From the NCBI GenBank assembly GCA_022414725.1, contig CM039462.1, positions 179,907,774-179,971,773 of the forward strand: 64,000 bases of DNA, given 5' to 3'. Numbering within the stretch: position 1 is the stretch's first letter; each line of letters begins with the position of its first letter. Under the pieces are notes generated by a model. It worked only from the letters and a program-made list of their open reading frames with translations, made no database searches and was not told the origin of the DNA. This document shows, piece after piece, positions 21,056-32,227 of the stretch. Both the position numbers and the translations under genes were made by a program. The stretch comes from Microglena sp. YARC. Its lineage: Eukaryota; Chlorophyta; Chlorophyceae; Chlamydomonadales; Chlamydomonadaceae.

Positions 21056-23089
21056 CATGGTGACCATTTGTCGGTAGTCGAACAGTTGCGATCGGACGGC
21101 ATCTATCACTTCTGCTTCCTCCTCCACTCTTCGTTGTAGCATGGCAAGCTGTTCGCTCTTCAGATTGTTCTCCTCCCTCAAGCTGGTGATAGACTCGTCT
21201 AGAGAGCTCTCACGCACTTGTGCATGCCTGACGGATGCAGCGAGTGTTGTTCTGTCGGTTTCTAATGATGATCGCAGCTGGTGCACTTCTTCTTGCAAGC
21301 CTGCCAGCTGCTTCTTGAGGGTGACACGCTCTTGGTGCAAACGCTCGTACTGCAGGGTGCGAGGGGAGGGTGAAGTGGGAGGGAGGTGGAGTGGGAGGGA
21401 GGGGGGAGGGAGGGGGGAGGAGGGTTGAGTTAGGTGAGGAGCAGGGAGGTGGAAGGGTGGAGTAGGTGGGTGAGAGGAGGAGGGAGTGGGTGAGAGGGAG
21501 GGGGAGTGGTGAGAGGCAGGAGGTGGAGGGAGGGAGGTTGGGAGTGGAGGAGGGTGGAGAGGAGGGAGTAGGGGAGGGAGGTGGGAGTAGGAGGGAGGGT
21601 GGAGTGGAGTAGTGGGTGAGAGAGGGGGGATAGTGGGGTGAGAGTGGGAGAGGGAGGGGGATGGGTGGGAGGGAGGAGTGGGATGGGAGGTGGAGTGGAG
21701 GAGTGGGAGAGTGGGAGGGGGGAGGGGGAGCGTGGGAAGTGGAGTAGGAGGGAGGGTGGAGGGTGGAGTTAGGGAGAGGGTGAGGGTGGAGTAGGTGGGT
21801 GAGAGAGTGTGGATAGGTGGGTGAGGGAGGGAGGAGGGAGAAGTGGATGGGAGTTGGGAGGAGGGTGGGAGGTGGAGGTAGACGAGCAGAGGTTGGAGGG
21901 TGGGAGTCGGTGGGTGAGAGGGAGGGAGGAGTAGGAGTGGAGTGGGAGGGTGGGTGGGAGTGGAGGGTGGAGTGGGAGGGAGGATTGTGGGAGTGGAGGG
22001 GAGGGTGGGAATGGAAGGGAGAGTGGGAGTGGGAGGAGGGGGAGTGGAGGGGGATGGAGGGGAAAGGAGGAGGATGGAGGGGGGTAGGGGAAGGGAGGGA
22101 TGGGTTTGGGGGGGGGAGGGATGGAGGGATGGGAGGATGGAGAGGGAGGGGGGAGGATGGGGTGGGTGGGAGTGCGGAGGGAGGGTGGGTGAATGCGGGG
22201 GGGGAGGCTGTGCGTGTGTATGTGGAGAGCTAAGGCGGCCAATCGGACTGAGGCTGTCCGGGTTGAAAATTCCTTTCATTACTAAAAACAAAAAAACTCC
22301 ACTGACTTGAAATACAGTGGTCCCCTACCGCCTGGATGTGACACTTACTATTGTCCCTGGTGATTTCCCCAGCTGCCGGCGTTACGTAAGGGCCCCTTAA
22401 CACCACACCCCTCCAGTTATTTTTTTTAATACAGTGTAACACAGCTTGCTCACTGTCCAACCCTTTAGATGCATGATTACATTTCTCCTGTACCCTACTG
22501 GACTCCAAATGTGCCCGCGGCTTGACAGAGTCAGGGGACTTATGCAGCTTGGGAAATCCTCCCCCCCACCCACCCACCCACAACTGACCTTGAAATACTG
22601 TGAGCCTCTCACACAGCTTCTTTGGAAAATCCCCCCCCCCACCCCACCCCACCCCACCCCCACCCCCCCACCCACACTGACCTGAAATACAGTTATACCC
22701 CTCACACAGCTTGCTCACTGTGCCTCATTGTCCCACCCTTGGATGATGATTACATTTCTCCTGGTGCCCTACTGACTCCAAATGTGCCCGTGGCTTGATG
22801 GAGTCAGGGAGACTTATGAGTTTGGACCCCCCCCCACACACACACCCCACACCCCCACACACCCCCACACGCACACCCCTCCACTTACCTGAAATGCAAG
22901 AGAACCACTCACCACCACAGCTTGCTCACTGTGCTCACTGACCAACCCCTTTGGAAATCAACATATGCAAAAACACAAAAGACAAAACACGTTATATAAT
23001 AATACATAAATAACCGGTAAATAATAATAATAACAATAATAACAATAATACTAATACTAATACTCATGATAATGATAATAATAATAAAT

Positions 23090-23133
<44 letters not shown>

Positions 23134-26100
23134 TAATACCCCCTCCACTAACCTCATGCGCAGTCTCGTTCCTTGAGGTACGCGCCATGCTAACTTATTG
23201 CTGCAAGACCTCAATTCGAAACTACTCCTACTTCTACTACTCCTGCTACTACTTATTCGACTTCTTCTCCTCCTCCTACTACTACTACTACAACTACTGC
23301 TTATCGTAACCCCCCCTCCACTAACCTCATGAGCAGTGTCGTTCCTTGAGGTACGCGCCATGCTAACTTCTTGCTGCAACACCTCAATTTGATGTGCCAG
23401 TGTCTGCTCTGCATTGTGGCTTGACTGTGCTAGCTCTGTCAAGTTACTTTCAGCGTGTGCAGCAACTTCAGTCTGGTAGGCCTGTGGTTTGTGTGGAAAG
23501 TAATGAGAAATGCGACATTACAGCAGGAGAAGCAGAGCAGGCGGTGCGTGGTGTTAAGTCAGGTTGCTTTCTGTGTGTGCAGCAACTTCAGTCTGGTTGG
23601 CCTGTGGTATGTGTGGAGCGTCTCTGGTAAAAAATGCGACACATCCTCAATGTCCTTCACACCTTGGTCCTTTATATAACCCCCAGACCTCAACACACCT
23701 GTACATACATTCTGCACTCAGGAGTGTGGTTTTGTAGCGTTTAAAAATGTAATAATAGTCTTAAGTCTGCTAGGCCTGTGGCATGAGTGGAAAGTAATGA
23801 GAACGCCAGGTGGTGCGTGGTAATGATAACGCCTGGTGGGGCGTGTTGTTAAGGGAACCCGTCGTACGCGGGTAGGGAGCGGTCTTCTACCTCAACTGGA
23901 CAAGCTACCATCGCGGTTGACAACGACCTGCAACGCCAAGAGCGACCGAAGGGGGAATCGAACCCCCGACTCTTCATCCTCAAAGTGAATTGGTCTGCCA
24001 CTAGACCAATGTATATCACTGAAAGGGGCTATGGTGCGTGGTATTGAGTCAGGTTGCTTTCTGCGTGTGCAGCGACTTCAGTCTGGTAGGCCTGTGGCAT
24101 GTGGTGGTGGTGGGGAGGGATGAGGGGGATGCAGTAGCCTGTGTGTGGGGGGTGCGGAGAACGCCAGGGTGTGCGTGGTATTAAGTCAGTTTGCTTCTTG
24201 CGTGGCAGCGACTTCAGTCTGGTATGCCTGTGGCAGTGGTGGTAGGTGGGTAGGGATGAGGGGGGCAGTAGCCTATGTGTGGGGGGGGGCGGAGAACGCC
24301 AGGTGGTGCCGTGGTATTAAGTCAAGTTGCTTCTTGCGTGTGCAGCGACTTCAGTCTGGTAGGCCTGGTGGCATATGGTGGTGGTGGGGAGGATGAGGGG
24401 GGGGCAGTAGCCTGTGTGTGTGTGTGTGGGTGGGGGTGGGTGGGTGGGTGGGGGTGGGGGGGGGGGGCGGAGAACGCCAGGTGGTGCGTGTATTAAGTCA
24501 AGTTGCTTCTTGCGTGTGCAGCGACTTCAGTCTGGTAGGCCTGTGCATGTGTGGTGGTGGGGGCGATATGGGGTGGGGAGGGATGGGGGGGGTGGAGGAG
24601 AACGCCAGGTGGTGCTGGTATTAAGTCAGGTTCCAATCACCTTCTCTACCTGCCCCTCCCCCCATCCCCACCCAACCACCTGCCCCTGCCTCCCTCTCCA
24701 CCTAACCACCCTCCCTACCTCCCCCTGCCTCCATCCCCACCCAACCACCTGCCCCTGCCTCCCTCACCACCTAACCACCCTCTCTACCTGCCCCTGCCTC
24801 CATCCCCACCCAAACACCCACCCACCTGCCTCCCTCACCACCCAATCACCTTGCCCCTGCCTCCATCCCCACACCACCCACCTGCCTCCCCACACCCCCT
24901 GCCCCTCCTCCATCCCCACCCAAACACCCAACCCACCCACCTGCGTCCCTCACCACCCACCCACCTGCCTTCCCCATCCCCACCACCCAACCACCTGCCT
25001 CCCTCCCCACCCACCCACCTGCCCCTGCCTCCATCCCCACCCAAACACCCACCCACCTGCCTCCCTCACCACCCACCCACCTGCCCCTGCCTCCATCCCC
25101 ACCCAAACACAAACACTTGCCTCCCTCACCACCCACCCACCTGCCCCTGCCTCCATCCCCATCCAAACACCCAACACTGCCTCCCTCACCACCCACCCAC
25201 CTGCCCCTGCCTCCATCCCCACCCAAACACTAAAACACTTGCCTCCCACACCACCCACCCACCTGCCCCTGCCTCCATCCCCATCCAAACACCCAAACAC
25301 TTGCCTCCCTCACCACCCACCCACCTGCCCCTGCCTCCATCCCCACCCAAACACCAAAACACTTGCCTCCCTCACCACCCACCACCTGCCCCTGCCTCCA
25401 TCCCCACCCCAAACACCAAAACACTTGCCTCCCTCACACCCACCCACCTGCCCCTGCCTCCATCCCCACCCAAACACCAAAAACACTTGCCTCCCTCACC
25501 ACCCACCCACCTGCCCCTGCCTCCATCCCCACCCAAACACCAAACACTTGCCTCCCTCACCACCCACCCACCTGCCCTGCCTCCATCCCACCCAAACACC
25601 CAAACCTGCCTCCCTCACCACCCACCACCTGCCCCTGCCTCCATCCCCACCCAAACACCAAAACACTTGGCCTCCCTCACCACCCACCCACCTGCCCCTG
25701 CCTCCATCCCCACCCAAACACCCAAAACACTGCCTCCCTCACCACCCCACCCACCTGCCCCTGCCTCCATCCCCACCCAAAACACCAAAACACTTGCTCC
25801 CTCACCACCCACCTGCCCCTGCCTCCATCCCCACCCAAACCAAAACACTTGCCTCCCTCACCACCCACCCACCTGCCCCTGCCTCCATCCCCACCCAAAC
25901 ACCAAAACACGTGCCTCCCCACCACCCACCCACCTGCCCTCCTCCATCCCCATCCAAACACTTGCCTCCCTCACCAACCCACCCACCTGCCCTGCCTCCA
26001 TCCCCACCCAAACACCAAAACACTTGCTCCCTCACCACCCACCCACCTGCCCCTGCCTCCATCCCCACCCAAACACCCAAACACTTGCCTCCCTCACCAC

Positions 26101-28915
26101 CCACCCACCTGCCCCTGCCTCCATCCCCACCCAAACACCAAAACACTTGCCTCCCTCACCATCCACCCACCTACCCCTGGCTCAATCATCATCGAAGCAC
26201 CCTCTTTACCTGCCCCTATCTCCATCCCCACCCAACCACCCAACCACGTACCAGCCTCTCCTTGAACAGTTCCAACTCAAGTGTTATAGAGCCTGCCACC
26301 GACTCAGCCGACAACGCAACCCTTCATGCCCAAAACACACACAAGCTGATAGTGCTGAGGTGAGGGGTTGATGAAACACTATAACCCCCACCCACCCCTA
26401 TCTCCATCCTCACCCAACCACGTACCACCGACTGAGACGACAACGCAACCCTTCATGCTCAAGACACACACAAGCTGATAGTGCTGAGGTGAGGGGTTGC
26501 TGATACACTATCACCCCCACCCACCCCTATCTCCATCCCCACCCAACCACCTACCACTGACTAAGCCGACAATGAATTCTCGTGGAGTCCACAACACACA
26601 CAAGCTGATAGTGCTGAAGGTGAGGGTTGATGAAAAAACAATAACCCCCCACCCACCCCTATCTGCATCCCCACCCAACCACGTACCACCGACTCAGACG
26701 ACAACGCAACCATTCATGCCCCAAAACACACACAAGCTCACAGTGCTGAGGTGAGGGGTTGATGATACACTACAACCCCCACCCACCCCTATCTCCATCC
26801 CCACCCAACCACCCAACCACCTACCACCAACTAAGCTGACAATGAATCTCCTTGGAGTCCACAACACACACAAGCTACGGCCACTGAGTTGACGGGGTTA
26901 CTGAGACACTATTAAACCACACCCACCCCTACCTCCATCCACACCCAAGCACCCCACCACCTACCAGCCTCTCCTTGAACCACCCAACCACGTACCAGCC
27001 TCTCCTTGAATCACCCAACCACCCAACCACCTACCAGCCTCTCCTTGAATCACCCAACCACCCAACCACCTACCAGCCTCTCCTTGAATCACCCAACCAC
27101 CCAACTACCCAACAGCCTCTCCTTGAATCACCCAACCACCCAACCATCTACCAGCCTCTCCTTGAATCACCCAACCACCCAACCACCTACCAGCCTCTCC
27201 TTGAACCACCCAACCACCTACCAGCCTCTCCTTGAATCACCCAACCACCCAACCACGTACCAGCCTCTCCTTGAATCACCCAACCACCCAACCACCTACC
27301 AGCCTCTCCTTGAATCACCCAACCACCCAACCACGTACCAGCCTCTCCTTGAATCACCCAACCACCCAACCACCTACCAGCCTCTCATTGAACCACCCAA
27401 CCACGTACCAGCCTCTCCTTGAATCACCCAACCACCCAACTACCTACCAGCCTCTCCTTGAATCACCCAACCACCCAACCACGTACCAGCCTCTCCTTGA
27501 ACCACCCAACACCTACCAGCCTCTCTTTGAACCACCCAACCACCTACCAGCCTCTCCTTGAATCACCCAACCACCCAACCACCTACCAGCCTCTCCTTGA
27601 ACCACCCAACCACCCAACCACCTACCAGCCACTCCTTGAATCACCCAACCACCCAACCACCTACCAGCCTCTCCTTGAACCACCCAACCACCTACCAGCC
27701 TCTCCTTGAACCATCCAACCACCTATGCCTCTCCTTGAACCACCCAACCACCTACCAGCCTCTCCTTGAACAGTTCCAGCTCAAGTGCTATAGACCCCGC
27801 CACCGACTCAGCTGACAATGCATCTCTTGGAGTCCACAACACATAAGAGCTGATAGCACTAGGTTGAGGGGTTGCATGAGCACTGTCAGCCCTCCGTTGA
27901 GATGCTGCTACGGGGCTCTGCATTACCGCCGTACTATTGGGTGTGAGCGGCGAGCTGCCTGGGTTCATTCCGAATCGCTGCATCACCACTGCAGGGGCCG
28001 AACCAGGTCTACAGGCTTCCAGGTACTGGAGTTCTTTCAGCTGGATATTAGCAGGGGGGTCGCTGGCCTGTTCCCCGCCCAAGGGGAATAGCTGTTGGCT
28101 GCGTCGCATGGCTAACATGCTCTTTTCGCTGGTGGGCTGCAGCATGTCTGTCGCGCTCTTGCGGGAGTAGTGCGGGGTGTGGTGCTTTTTGAGGGGGGGC
28201 GGACGGCTGGGGCTGGGCCTGTACCGTTGACAAAGTCAGCCCAGCGATCTGTGAAGGTCCCAAGGCGACCACGGGAGGAGCGAGAGTCCCATTGGATGGC
28301 TAGTGGATGGCGGTAGGATAGAACTGACTTTGGAGACTTGGATGAATTCAGCAACGATGCCTTGCATGCGTACCCGTGGCGCGCTCGAGGTTATGAGGCG
28401 ATGACCTGGGAGCAGGTGGGGTGGCTTCATGATGGTGTGTGTGTGTGTAGGGGAGTGTATGTGTTGTATGCGTGTATGTGTGTGTGTGTCTGTGTGGTGG
28501 TTGGTGTGGTGTGGGGGGGGATTTGCTTCATGATATGTGTGTGTATGTGTGTGTGTGTTGTGTGGGGCGGGGGCGGGGGGGGGGGGGGATTTCTTCAAGT
28601 GAGCAATTATGCTTGTGTGTTGTGGTGTGTGCGTGGCTTCATATGTGTGTGAGTGAGTGTTGTGTGTGTATGTGTGTGTGTGTGTGTTTAATCACATCTG
28701 TGTGTGTGTGGTGTGGTGTGTGTGTGAAGGTGTGTGGGTTGTGTGAAGGTGAGGTGGAATTGTGTGCATGATGGCAGTGAAGGATAGCACTGATTTGGAC
28801 ACTTAGAGTGAATTCAGACACGTGCCTTGCATTCGTAGCCCGGTGGCGCGCGCTCGATGTATGAGCGGTGACCTGGGAGCAGAGTGTAGGGTGCTTCATG
28901 AGTGTGCGTGGGAGT

Positions 28916-28946
<31 letters not shown>

Positions 28947-31324
28947 GCCTCATAATGTGTGAGGGGCGGGGGGTCTGCTTCATTATGTGAGTGTCCTGTG
29001 AGTGTGTGTGGAGGGGGATTTGCTTTCATGATGTGTGTGTGTGTATGTGTGGTGTGGGGGTTGTGGGGTGGGGATTTGCTTCATGGATGTGGTGGGTGGG
29101 TGCCTTCATAATGTCTGTGTGTGTGAGAGTGTGATGTGTGAAGGGGGGGATTTGTTTCATGATGTCTGTGTGTGGAGAGTGGGGGGAAGGGGGGACATTG
29201 CTTTATGATGTGTGAGTGTGAGCGTGTGTGTGGGAGGAGTGGCTTCATGATGTGTGTGTATGAGTGTGTCCGTGGATGGCGGTGAGGGATAGCAATGACT
29301 TGGAGACTTGGGCTTGGGCGCGCTCGATGTCCGAGGCGATATGACCTGGAGCAGGTTGGGTGGGTGGCTTCATGATGTGTGTATGTGGTGGGGGGGGGGG
29401 GGATTTGCTTCATGATGTGGGGTGAGGTGTGTGTGTGTTACACGGGATTTATGTTTCATGATGTGGTGTGGGCTGGCGGGGGGGGGAGGGGGGGGGGATT
29501 TGCTTCATGATGGTGTGGGCAGGTGATGTGTGTGTGGGAGGGATTTGTTCATGTATCGTGTGTGTGCGGGAGAGGGGGGGGGGAACCTGCGGCGGGGGGG
29601 GGGGGAAGGGGGATTTGCTTCATATTGTGTCGGGAGTGTGAGGTGTGTGTGGGAGGGTGACTTACATGATGTGTGTGAGAAAGTGTATGTCGGGGGGGGT
29701 GGGATTTGCTGCATGCATCACAAATTGGTGACGCAGTGCGACCCCAGTGCAACGCGCTGCCCCCTGAGCCCCCAAAGCACAAAGCGCGGAGCCCTTAGCC
29801 TGGGGGCTTCGGGGGCCCCAAATCGCGGAGCCCTGACCTGGCCCCTGAGCCCCCAAAGCACAAAGCGCGGAGCCCTGGCCCTGGGGGCTTCGGGGGGGGG
29901 GGGGCATTTCTGACTAGTTTAGCCGCACCATGCGTTGCCCATGCAGCGACAGAATGGCAACGTGCTGCCCACAAAAAACAGTTCCCCCCCTGTAGGTGAC
30001 GCTGGAGCTTTTTTTTTATAGCGGCAATTCAGGACTAAACGGGGTCAAAAGTAGCTATCGCTATATAAAGCGAGGGAACATCCCTAGTACACACTTGTAG
30101 GTTACGCTGGAGCTTTTTGCGCACAAACAAGGAGTGCACCACCATCAAACTGAATCCTCTGTGTGTCGCTGGTTTGTGTTTGGGAGACCCACCTCCTGGG
30201 GTGAAAATCCTTTCACAACAAAAAAAAAAAAAAAAAAATGCAAAGTTTGTATAATGTATAAGCACTCCCTAACAGTGCAAAGTTGAGTTTAAGTTGAGAC
30301 AGTACCCTCTGTAGGTTACGCTGCAGGTTTTCTTTTACAGCCGCAATTGGGCAAAAAAACGCGGTCAAAAGTAGCGATCGCTATATATATCGGGGGAACA
30401 TCCCTGCTAGCCCCCGTAGTCACGCTAAAGTTTTCTTTTACAGCGGCAATTTGGCCAAAACGGCAGTCAAAAAGTACGATCCGCTATTAAAGCGGGGTGG
30501 GGGGGGCGGGGGGGGCGGGGGGGATCTCTAGTACCCCACCTGTAGGTTACGCTGGAGTTTTTTGATGTGCCACAATTGAGGCAAAAACGCGGTCAAAAGT
30601 AGCGATCGCTATATAAAGCGAGGGAACATCCCTAGTACCCCCTGTAGGTTACGCTGGAAGCTCGTTGCGCACAATGCATGTTTGTTATAGCACCCTATTC
30701 TCGGTTCAATGGTTGAGCTTGAAAAAGACAGTGCCCCCTGTGGTTACGCTGAAGGTTTTTTTTCATAGCGGCAATTGGGCCAAAACGGGTTCATAAGTAA
30801 CGATCGCTATATAAAGCGAGGGAACATCCCTAGTTCCCCTGTAGGTTCCGCTGGAGCTTTTTTTATAGCGCAATTGGGGCCAAAAACGGGTTCATAAGTA
30901 ACATCGCTACATAAGGGGAACATCCTCAGTACCCCCCTGTAGGTTACGCTTGGAGTTTTGTACAGCCACAATTGGGCAAAACCGGTCTCAAAATAGCTAT
31001 CGCTACATAAAGCGGGGGGGGGGGGGGGGGAATCCCTGGTACCCACCTGAAGGTTACGCTGGAGCTCGGTGCGCACAATGCGTGACACGGGGAGGGACTC
31101 GCATGGCGGCGATATCACCTCAGCTTCAAAACCCGATGATGCCATGCTGTTGTTTGGCATGGCTTCCTGGGTCCTGTTTGCCCGGGGCTCAATCAGACCT
31201 AGGGCGATCAACTGACTCTCAACTAACATCTCCTCAGCTGACAGGGCTGAGGGCTCATCCCCGACCAGTCCAGCTGGACAGGGTCCGAGGGAGGGACTTG
31301 AGAGTTACGTTTTTTACTCTCATT
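21056..31324 (-). CDS. Coiled-coil protein gene, at least four exons, partial
   Basis: Minus-strand exons joined by GT/AG introns, all phase 0, are 31,324-31,077; 28,336-27,756; 23,481-23,326; and 21,349-21,056. Exon 1 encodes a polar stretch ending CESLPVSRI. Exon 2 encodes SPKSVLSYRHPLAIQ, a TDRWADFVNGTG motif, a low-complexity Ser/Pro/Ala middle and ELELFKERL. Exon 3 (52 codons, AYQTEVAAHAESNLTE... to NDTAHE) and exon 4 (98 codons, YERLHQERVTLKKQL... to DYRQMVTM) are heptad-rich coiled coil. Exons 1 and 2 are each one base short of a whole number of codons and change frame at a G/C run, so a single-base consensus error is likely in each. I do not recognise the family. A structural or scaffold role is only a guess from the coiled coil. 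The 5' and 3' ends were not found. The exon at 35,622-35,882 may belong upstream. The introns are full of exon-edge copies. Confidence 0.65.
21360..22230 (-). repeat. Purine-rich (gggagggtggag)n array before an acceptor
   Basis: 870 bp of irregular gggagg/gtggag repeats. On the minus strand it is a long pyrimidine tract directly upstream of the acceptor of the exon starting at 21,349. Long Pro/Ser-rich frames across it are read-through of the repeat. Confidence 0.85.
22280..22935. repeat. Intronic repeat of about 250 bp, three copies
   Basis: The order 'tgaaatacag', 'cacagcttgctcactg', 'gatgcatgattacatttctcctg', 'actccaaatgtgccc', 'ggcttgacagagtcagg' and then a C-run recurs, starting at about 22,300, 22,590 and 22,680, with loss of parts. 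Confidence 0.65.
22990..23325. repeat. (TAA)n and (CTA)n microsatellites around a second exon-end copy
   Basis: Trinucleotide runs fill 23,020-23,135 and 23,215-23,300. Between them, 23,140-23,205 repeats, on the minus strand, the end of the exon at 23,326-23,481 (sense of EVLQQ... ARTSRN) plus its donor gttagtggag, with a stop codon acquired. Confidence 0.8.
23560..24640 (-). repeat. Acceptor-side array: copies of intron end plus exon start
   Basis: Six units starting near 23,576, 23,757, 24,066, 24,205, 24,335 and 24,515 carry, on the minus strand, ccacag followed by the first about 45 nt of the exon that starts at 23,481 (sense of AYQTEVAAHAESNLT) and then a stop (TAA). The true exon replaces that stop by gagctagcacag. 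G-rich spacers separate the units. A SINE inserted in this array at 23,823-24,031. Confidence 0.8.
23823..24031 (-). mobile_element. tRNA-headed SINE, copy A
   Basis: 209 bp flanked by the 12-bp direct repeat tggtgcgtggta (23,811-23,822 and 24,032-24,043). On the minus strand the 5' part carries a perfect polymerase III A box tggtctagtgg (24,008-23,998) and B box ggttcgattcc (23,964-23,954). The tRNA-like fold has a good D arm and T arm but an 8-nt anticodon loop and no matching acceptor stem, so it is tRNA-derived and not a working tRNA. The 3' tail ends ggcgttatcat and has no poly-A. It needs LINE enzymes in trans. Confidence 0.85.
24645..26210. repeat. C-rich tandem array, unit about 60-66 bp, about 25 copies
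   Basis: The unit contains 'ctgcctccctcaccacccac', 'ccacctgcccctgcctccat' and 'ccccacccaaacacc' followed by 'aaaacacttg'. It occupies the middle of the 4.3-kb intron between 27,755 and 23,482. Plus-strand frames of more than 600 codons across it are Pro/His/Thr repeats, caused by the lack of stops in the unit. Confidence 0.9.
26255..26955 (-). repeat. Intron array of about 118-bp units containing an exon-end copy
   Basis: Five to six units contain 'cacacacaagctgatagtgctgaggtgagg' followed by 'acccccacccacccctat' and 'accgactcagacgacaacgc'. The unit at 26,262-26,330 repeats, on the minus strand, the last about 65 nt of the exon ending at 27,756 (sense of SAESVAGS and LELELFKERL) and its donor, here gtacgtgg. 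Confidence 0.8.
26960..27755 (-). repeat. Donor-side array: about 22 copies of a 39/31-bp exon-end plus donor unit
   Basis: On the minus strand each unit reads ttcaaggagaggctg, the last five codons (FKERL) of the exon ending at 27,756, followed by gtaggtgg or gtacgtgg and ttgggtggttgggtga. I counted about 22 units directly after the true donor at 27,755. Every unit therefore carries a potential splice donor in the same exonic context. The plus-strand frames with NHPTTQPPTSLSL repeats are its read-through. Confidence 0.9.
28370..29740. repeat. Intronic (TG)n/G-run tracts with copies of the acceptor region
   Basis: The sequence 'gcgctcgaggttatgaggcgatgacctgggagcaggtggggtggcttcatgatg', just upstream of the exon start at 28,336, recurs with changes at 28,850-28,905 and 29,310-29,380, together with about 40 nt of the exon beginning (at 28,775-28,800 and 29,280-29,310). 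Between them lie TG repeats and a recurring gatttgcttcatgatgtg element. Confidence 0.7.
29745..29905. repeat. Tandem repeat, unit about 85 bp, about two copies
   Basis: 'cctgagcccccaaagcacaaagcgcggagccct' and 'tgggggcttcgggg' each occur twice. The frames in it are repeat-derived. Confidence 0.7.
29990..31062 (-). repeat. 115-bp array downstream of an exon donor, about seven copies
   Basis: The unit contains 'ctgtaggttacgctggagc', 'ggcaattgggccaaaa', 'ggtcaaaagtagcgatcgct' and 'atataaagcgagggaacatc'. Some units (near 30,120 and 30,665) also carry gcgcacaa, the complement of the donor region attgtgcgc at the exon end 31,077. It therefore follows the same exon-edge array style as the other introns. 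A lone related piece is at 42,566-42,620. Confidence 0.75.
30131..30215 (+). repeat. Dispersed repeat R, copy 3
   Basis: Contains 'accatcaaactgaatcctct', 'tggtttgtgtttgggagacc' and 'cacctcctggggtgaaaatc', as in copies 1 and 2. It is inserted between units of the 115-bp array. Confidence 0.65.
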
Positions 31325-31746
31325 CTGTGCAATCAGCTTGGCCGGGTCGTCGTATGTGTGCGTGTATCGGTGGTGGTACCGCCTTGCAAGGGATGTACAC
31401 ACTGCGGCCCTCAGACCCCCAAATGTGCGATGTAACGCAAATGCTCATGGAACGACGTATGCCTGCACACGACAAAATGTAAGTTAGCGCTTGTGAGCTT
31501 TCTCACATAATCCTTGCCGACACTTGAGCATGTGCATTGCAGTACTATGTATGTATGCATGCATGTAAGTATGTAAGTATGCTTTTATGGTTGTATTGTT
31601 GTATGTATGTTGTACGTACAAGTATGTATGGTGTACGCACCGCTATGTATGTTGTATGGAGCGGTATATACCGATATCTTGTATGCACCATAATATATGT
31701 TATATGGATAGGTATGAAGATGGTTGTATGCAACCAGGGTAGGCAC

Positions 31747-31957
31747 CCGGTACAGGGTACTTCCATAGACCAAATTGACCAGCACTTTGGCGCACTTGAA
31801 GGAAACGAAACTGCGATTTGTAGTGCAAAAAGAGCAAAAATTGCTTGCTGCGCCCACATGGGGTTGCAAAAAACTGTGTGAAACGCGCAGTGGGGCTCAA
31901 AAAGGCAGCGCGCCAGCGTGCAAAAGCGCGCGCTTGGAAGTACCCTGGACCGGTATG
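31747..31957. mobile_element. MITE family 4, copy 1
   Basis: The left end ccggtacagggtacttcca and the right end tggaagtaccctggaccgg are inverted repeats of about 18 bp. The interior is rich in aaaagcgc and gtgcaaaa motifs. Related copies lie at 32,228-32,416 and 53,809-53,971. Confidence 0.75.
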
Positions 31958-31979
31958 TATGTTGGGTGCAGCAGTATGT

Positions 31980-32187
31980 GATGATAACGCCTGTGGGCGT
32001 GTGTTAAGGGAGCCCGTCGTACGCGGGTAGGGATCGGTCTGCTACCTCAACTGGACAAGCTACCATCGCGGTTGACAACGACCTGCAACGCCAAGAGCGA
32101 CGGAAGGGGGGATCGAACCCCCGACTCTTCATCCTCAGAGTGATTCGGCCTACCACTAGACCAATGTATATCACTGAAAGGGGCTAC
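31980..32187 (-). mobile_element. tRNA-headed SINE, copy B
   Basis: 208 bp flanked by the direct repeat cagtatgt (31,972-31,979 and 32,188-32,195). Nearly the same as copy A over its full length: A box at 32,162-32,152, B box ggttcgatccc at 32,119-32,109 and the ggcgttatcat tail. Confidence 0.85.
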
Positions 32188-32227
32188 CAGTATGTATGTT
32201 CTACGAATCGGTATGTATGGTGTATGC

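Noticed and set aside
21357..22291. Minus-strand Ser/Pro-rich extension of the frame at 21,056-21,349
   Set aside because: The extension is read-through of the purine/pyrimidine array. A good acceptor (caccctgcag) at 21,350 marks the true exon start.
23945..24020. Functional tRNA gene
   Set aside because: A and B boxes are perfect, but the acceptor stem does not pair and the anticodon loop has 8 nt. The unit has a tail and target duplications, so it is a SINE.
24414..26371. Plus-strand frames of 606 and 649 codons rich in Pro/His/Thr
   Set aside because: They run along the C-rich tandem array in two frames at once. The unit simply lacks stop codons. It is intron DNA of the minus-strand gene.
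28236..28598. His/Thr/Pro-rich minus-strand frame
   Set aside because: It is driven by (CA)n repeats upstream of the acceptor at 28,337. The true exon uses another frame.
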